A DNA stretch of 9,358 nt from contig DLLE01000023.1 in assembly GCA_002477955.1 (NCBI GenBank), positions 1-9,358 on the forward strand, written 5' to 3'. Source of the stretch: Treponema sp. UBA7570 (lineage in GTDB: Bacteria > Spirochaetota > Spirochaetia > Treponematales > Treponemataceae). The notes beneath the pieces were generated by a model. That model saw only the letters and a list, made by a program, of their open reading frames with translations. It was not told the DNA's origin and did not search any database. Positions 5,224-9,358 of this stretch are shown in pieces. Every line of letters begins with the position of its first letter. Within the stretch, counting starts at the first letter, position 1. The translations under genes and the position numbers were made by a program.

Positions 5224-5811
5224 TTAAAGTTGTTCGAGCAAAGCACTAAATGGAATTGTTTTTTTCTGAGAACTTTTGTGTTCTCCTAAATGTTTTTCCA
5301 TCCAAACCATGCTGTACCAGCGGTCAAATTTGTATCCGCAGTCTTTAAAAATCCCTATCATTCGGTAATTCATTTTTTCGTGGAACTTTACACTGGCGTT
5401 TGTAAGAAATTCATCTTCTCGTTCTGTATAGGCAATACAAGCATAACAATTTAAAATATTTTGTTTTTTAAGAAGAAATTCGAGTTTTTTAAGCAAAATT
5501 CCGCCAATGCCCATCTTTCTGTATCCATTTTTTACATAAATTGACGTTTCTATTGACCAATCGTACGCAGCCCGGGATTTTAATTCTCCAGCATAAGCAT
5601 ATCCCAAAATTTCGTCGGCTTGAGAAACTGCAATCAAATACGGATATTTTTTAAGAGTTTTTTCGATTCGAGCGCGAAATTCCTGCAGAGTCGGAGTTTC
5701 AATTTCAAAGCTAATTGCCGTATTTTCAACATAAAACTTATAAATTTCTAAAAGTTCAGCTGCATTTTCCGGAGAAGCAACCTTTATTTTTATATTTTCT
5801 TTAATACTCAT
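5224..5811 (-). CDS. GNAT-family N-acetyltransferase, phosphinothricin/methionine-sulfone acetyltransferase-like
   Basis: The product is 195 residues, a single GNAT domain that transfers acetyl from acetyl-CoA to a small amine. The acetyl-CoA loop is Y-RKMGIG at 97-103 (R/Q-x-x-G-x-G). Other marks of the Pat/MnaT (YncA) subgroup are NTAISFEIETPTLQEFRARI (30-49), GYAYAGELKSRAAYDWSIE (70-88) with the likely general-base glutamate E88, then NASVKFHEKMNY and GYKFDRWYSMVWME. The subgroup acts on phosphinothricin, methionine sulfone or related amino-acid analogues; the true substrate here cannot be told. A C-terminal tail of about 20 residues (HLGEHKSS onward) follows the usual end of the domain. 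The start codon lies inside the last codons of addA (11-nt overlap) and has only a weak GAG-type ribosome site, so translation probably depends on coupling to addA. Confidence 0.88.
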   Translation of the reverse strand: MSIKENIKIKVASPENAAELLEIYKFYVENTAISFEIETPTLQEFRARIEKTLKKYPYLIAVSQADEILGYAYAGELKSRAAYDWSIETSIYVKNGYRKMGIGGILLKKLEFLLKKQNILNCYACIAYTEREDEFLTNASVKFHEKMNYRMIGIFKDCGYKFDRWYSMVWMEKHLGEHKSSQKKTIPFSALLEQL

Positions 5812-8800
5812 AAATATTCTCGTTCAAACATAGATTTTCCGGCAAAACTTCAATTTCTTTTCCAAAACGCAAATAAAACAAAAAAGTTCTTATTTTTTCT
5901 TCTGGAACTGACAGCATTTGAGAAACTGCGCGTCTATAACAGGCCAATTGCGAATAATAAATTTCCGGACGAATTTCCTGGTTTGTTTTGTAATCAACAA
6001 CAAAAAAATTTTCATCCTTTTCTTTAAAAACCAAATCAATTACACCAGACAAAATTTTTTCTCCAAACCGGCTTTTAAACTCAAATTCTTCTTTTCGCCA
6101 GACTGAATTCAGCGCTTTTTTTCCAAGATCTGAATTCAAAAATTCTTTCGTCATTTGCTCACAAATTTTTTCAACTTTCTTAATATCGCCCGTGCTATTT
6201 TCCAATCCGGAAACGTCCTGATTATTATACGGAACTTTTATTTCCTCTCCGTAAAATTTCAGCGCATTTTCGAGATAAGAATGTGCGATTGTACCAAAAT
6301 TGTTAAAGTCAAAATTCTTGTGTCTTTCAATAATTTCATTTATTTCGGCAAATGGCAAATTCGTCCGGTTTTTGTTTTCAAGAGATTTTCTAAATTCATC
6401 TTTTTCGGCTTCTTCGTAAAGTTTGCTCGGAGAAACATAAATTTTTTCAACTTGATCTTTTTTTAGAATTTGCGAGCTTTCGTAAGGACTTTGTTTTGAA
6501 AGCGCTTTTACAAAGTCAATTTTTGCTTTTTGAGTATTCGGGCGTTTTTGTTCCGAAAAAACTTCGCCTTGAGAAAAAGGTTTAATTATTTCAATTTTAG
6601 AAAAAGGCGAGGCTTCTTGATAATTTGAATTTCCACTTTCGTCCTTTTTACTGTAAAAATCGATAACTGGAGCAAGAACTTTATAAATTGAATCGGCATT
6701 TTTTGTTCCGCCTGGCAAATATTCTTCAACATCTTTTGGAACTTCGTAACTGCTGTTTGTAATAAAAATTTCGTCTTCCGCGCGAGTTAGGGCAACATAA
6801 GTCAGACGACGCATTTCCGCACATTCTTTTAATTCATTTTCGTTTTTTGCGAGAGTATAAAAATAGTTTTTTGAATCTTTAAAATACGTCGGAGTATTAA
6901 GCGCAAAACCAAATTTTGAGCTGTAATAAACAGGAACCGTGCTTTTTTCGTTTACAGAACCTCGTTGAGTGTCGCAAATAAAGACGATTTTAAATTCAAG
7001 GCCTTTGCTTTTGTGAACCGTCATAATATGAACGCCTTCTGATTTTTCGACAGGAACATTTATTTCAAGTTTTGACTTTTCTTCTTCGTATTCAAACAAA
7101 TAATCGACAAAACTGCCAAGATTTAAATTCTTTTCATCGCCTTCGCGGGCAAGCGCAAACAAAAGGTCGTAAAGTTTTTCGTACATTTTGACAGTTTCGT
7201 TCCACATTGTTTCAAACCGATAACCAAATTCATACCAGAGTTTTGAAACAGTTTTTGCAAGCGAATTTTCTTTTGCAAATTCCTTAACTTCCTCATAAAA
7301 TTTTGCGGCATTCTTAAAACGAATCAAAGAATCTTCCTGCAAAATTTCTGCACTTTCGTCAGAAAAAACATCCTGCTTTAAGGAAAGAACCGCTTCCGTT
7401 TCCGTCACTGTTAAATTTACAAAAGGGGAACTCAAAACTTTTCCGTATGCCATTCTGTCGTCAGAATATGCACAAAGCTTTAAATAAGCGGCAATGTCGC
7501 TAACTGGCCCGTCAGAAAAAAATCCTTTTAAGGTTTCTGTGTTGTACGGAATTCCATGACGCAAAAATGCGCGTTCAAAAACAGCTTGTTTTGAATATGA
7601 CCTGAGCAAAATCGCCATATCCGAAAAATCATACCCTTCGCCGTGCTTTTCAGCAATTTTTTGAGCAACCCATTCGGCTTCGGCAAAAGTTCCGGTAAAA
7701 AATCCATTTGGAGCTTCGGTATTTTTTTCGTAAAAAGCAAGATTTACTCTTCTTTTTGAATTTTCATTTTTTTCTTCGATTTCGAGTTTTTTTTCGTCTG
7801 GCAAAACAGAATGATAAATTGCCTCGTAAGGCGGAATTTCGTAATTATTTTTTTGCTGACGTTCATTAAAAAAAACAGACGGCGGAGTTACCGCAAATTC
7901 AACATTTTTTGCATTTTTGTCAGAATACAAATCGCCTCCAAAAATCGTATTAAATGCAGAAATCAATTTTGGATTTGAACGATGGTTTGTGTACATTTGC
8001 AAAGTTCCATCAGAAAAATCTTTTGCAAGATTATTAAAAACTTCAACATCTGCGCCACGAAAGCGATAAATACTCTGTTTTTCGTCGCCAACAAAAAACA
8101 ATTTTTCTTTTTCAAGCTCTTCAACCGACGGAACGCCTTTTTCCATTCTTTCTTTTTTTTCTGCCAGAAGAAAAAGCATATTGCGCTGATCCAGGTTATT
8201 GTCCTGAAATTCATCAATCATAATTGCTTTATATTTTTCTTTTTCCATGGCACGAATTTCCGGATAATCGCAAAGAATCTGCAATGCCATATTAGAAACG
8301 TCGGCAAAAGTCAGACAGTTTGATGAGCGTTTTACATTCATTACAATTTCTTGAAATTCTTCCAGAAGAGGCAAAATTTTTTCCAAATATGGAATTCCGT
8401 AAATATAATTTGCAAGCGAAAGCAAATCGCTTTTTGCAGAGCGAAATAAATCAATATTTTCCTTAAGCAAATCAACTTCTGCCGATTTTACCCTCGGTTT
8501 TGAATAATTTATTCCGTTTATTTTTTCTGCATATTCTTTTATTAACGAAAAATTTTGAGTTTCGATGTTTTCGTCCGTAATTTCTACAATTTCTGGAGAA
8601 ACATTTTTATTTTTTTCTTTTATATACGATTCAAACGACTTGCTTTCCCGGTTTCCCGAAAATTCATCTTCAAAACTTTCAATTTCGTTCAAAATTTCTG
8701 AAATTTTATGAACTGTTTTATTCCATTCCTGAACAATTTTTGCAAACTGCTTTTTAAAATCCTCACGAAAATCTATGGGATTTGCAATTTTTGAATGGAC

Positions 8801-9292
8801 AAGAATCGGTTCAACAAAGAGTTTGTCTGCAACCGCCTCGTAATCTTGAACTTTTATAAACTCTTTTAAAGTTTCATTGTCGCGATGTTCAAGCAAAAAG
8901 GGCAGGGCTTTTGCCTTTACCTGAGTTTTTATGCTTTCATCATCTTGAACAAAATCTGGACTTATTCCGTAAAAACGGCAACCAAGTTTTGCGACGCTAT
9001 TACAATAACTGTCCAAAGTTTTTATATTCGCCTTATAAAAATTCGCAGCCTGCTCGGGCGCTTCTTTTTTTAAGACGTTGTAAATTCTCGAGGACATTTC
9101 GACCGTAGCTTTTTTTGTAAAAGTCAAAGTCAAAATCTGCTCAACGTTGTATTTGTATTTTTTTATCAAATTCAAATATCGGAGCGAAAGAACTGTCGTT
9201 TTTCCAGAACCTGCTCCAGCTGCAACTACCGTATTTTTTATTGAATCAATTGCTTTTTGCTGTTCCGGCAACATCTGTTTTATATCAGCCAT
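5801..9292 (-). CDS. addA: ATP-dependent helicase/nuclease subunit A (AddA/RexA type)
   Basis: The product is 1163 residues, about the usual AddA size. AddA is the UvrD-like helicase and nuclease subunit of AddAB, which binds double-strand ends, unwinds and trims DNA, and loads RecA. All superfamily 1 motifs are present: Walker A GAGSGKT (26-32), motif Ia LTLTFTKKA, Walker B DEFQD (360-364), motif III GDEKQSIYRFRG (402-413), TNHRSN, motif V TVHKSKGLEF (758-767) and motif VI YVALTRAEDE with R837. The C-terminal PD-(D/E)XK nuclease is complete: GTIAHSYLE with H1004, GVIDLVF with D1086, VVDYKTN with D1100 and K1102, then the QLACY motif (1115-1119). Helicase and nuclease both look active. GGAGG (9298-9302) lies 5 nt before the ATG. 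The upstream gene ends 11 nt earlier with an AddB-like cysteine signature, which supports AddA over a lone RecB or UvrD. Confidence 0.92.
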   Translation of the reverse strand: MADIKQMLPEQQKAIDSIKNTVVAAGAGSGKTTVLSLRYLNLIKKYKYNVEQILTLTFTKKATVEMSSRIYNVLKKEAPEQAANFYKANIKTLDSYCNSVAKLGCRFYGISPDFVQDDESIKTQVKAKALPFLLEHRDNETLKEFIKVQDYEAVADKLFVEPILVHSKIANPIDFREDFKKQFAKIVQEWNKTVHKISEILNEIESFEDEFSGNRESKSFESYIKEKNKNVSPEIVEITDENIETQNFSLIKEYAEKINGINYSKPRVKSAEVDLLKENIDLFRSAKSDLLSLANYIYGIPYLEKILPLLEEFQEIVMNVKRSSNCLTFADVSNMALQILCDYPEIRAMEKEKYKAIMIDEFQDNNLDQRNMLFLLAEKKERMEKGVPSVEELEKEKLFFVGDEKQSIYRFRGADVEVFNNLAKDFSDGTLQMYTNHRSNPKLISAFNTIFGGDLYSDKNAKNVEFAVTPPSVFFNERQQKNNYEIPPYEAIYHSVLPDEKKLEIEEKNENSKRRVNLAFYEKNTEAPNGFFTGTFAEAEWVAQKIAEKHGEGYDFSDMAILLRSYSKQAVFERAFLRHGIPYNTETLKGFFSDGPVSDIAAYLKLCAYSDDRMAYGKVLSSPFVNLTVTETEAVLSLKQDVFSDESAEILQEDSLIRFKNAAKFYEEVKEFAKENSLAKTVSKLWYEFGYRFETMWNETVKMYEKLYDLLFALAREGDEKNLNLGSFVDYLFEYEEEKSKLEINVPVEKSEGVHIMTVHKSKGLEFKIVFICDTQRGSVNEKSTVPVYYSSKFGFALNTPTYFKDSKNYFYTLAKNENELKECAEMRRLTYVALTRAEDEIFITNSSYEVPKDVEEYLPGGTKNADSIYKVLAPVIDFYSKKDESGNSNYQEASPFSKIEIIKPFSQGEVFSEQKRPNTQKAKIDFVKALSKQSPYESSQILKKDQVEKIYVSPSKLYEEAEKDEFRKSLENKNRTNLPFAEINEIIERHKNFDFNNFGTIAHSYLENALKFYGEEIKVPYNNQDVSGLENSTGDIKKVEKICEQMTKEFLNSDLGKKALNSVWRKEEFEFKSRFGEKILSGVIDLVFKEKDENFFVVDYKTNQEIRPEIYYSQLACYRRAVSQMLSVPEEKIRTFLFYLRFGKEIEVLPENLCLNENIYEY

Positions 9293-9303
9293 TTTTTCCT
9301 CCG

Positions 9304-9358
9304 TTATTCGTGTTTTCCGACGTTAAAAGTTTTTCGGCAGATTGAATTGTATTCGCAG
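9304..9358 (-). CDS. addB: C-terminal end of an AddB-like PD-(D/E)XK nuclease (partial)
   Basis: Only the last 17 codons are in the window, read from 9357 to the TAA at 9306-9304; the remainder of the gene lies beyond the right edge. The peptide CEYNSICRKTFNVGKHE begins with C-x5-C followed by R-x-x-F. This matches the end of the iron-sulfur staple (C...C-x2-C-x5-C) that closes the nuclease domain of AddB and related proteins. The first two cysteines of the set would lie further upstream. Together with addA starting 11 nt later, AddB is the natural reading. The call rests on a short peptide plus context. Confidence 0.72.
   Translation of the reverse strand, partial: CEYNSICRKTFNVGKHE

Overview
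This 9.4 kb window most likely comes from a host-associated or rumen-type spirochaete of the genus Treponema. That placement rests on recalled family resemblance and cannot be verified here. Supporting points are a moderately AT-rich genome, a bacterial uronate pathway, a small secreted SUMF1-type protein of a style common in treponemes, an AddAB-type recombination nuclease, and palindromic intergenic repeats built on a CGGG-TCAAG-CCCG core.

Layout, left to right. (1) Positions 1-801 (+) hold the C-terminal half of tagaturonate reductase (uxaB). It is closed by a strong bidirectional hairpin terminator at 823-865, shared with the converging gene to its right. (2) Positions 883-2607 carry two minus-strand accessory genes: an exported SUMF1/FGE-sulfatase-fold protein that lacks the usual catalytic cysteine pair, and a cytoplasmic helical protein resembling DUF6261. 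A palindromic repeat lies between them. (3) Positions 2608-3591 are almost 1 kb with no credible gene. They hold a degenerate half-repeat, an intact palindromic repeat, a tandem array with an exact 41-bp period built on small palindromes, a (CTGTT)5 microsatellite, a second palindromic repeat with a 27-nt internal insertion and flanking inverted repeats, and a GC-rich hairpin block. (4) Positions 3592-5157 (+) encode altronate dehydratase (uxaA), followed by a hairpin terminator. (5) Positions 5224-9358 (-) are a tight operon: the last codons of an AddB-like nuclease, the complete addA helicase-nuclease, and a GNAT acetyltransferase whose start overlaps the end of addA.

Functionally there are three themes. 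UxaB and UxaA catalyse consecutive steps of galacturonate breakdown (tagaturonate to altronate to 2-keto-3-deoxygluconate). They are split here by about 2.8 kb of opposite-strand genes and repeats, which suggests that the island invaded or rearranged an ancestral uxaB-uxaA unit. AddAB processes DNA double-strand ends for recombination and degrades foreign linear DNA. The two minus-strand genes and the repeats form an accessory island of unknown role. I found no clear new defence or mobile system. The most unusual content is the layered repeat cluster at 1.8-3.5 kb.
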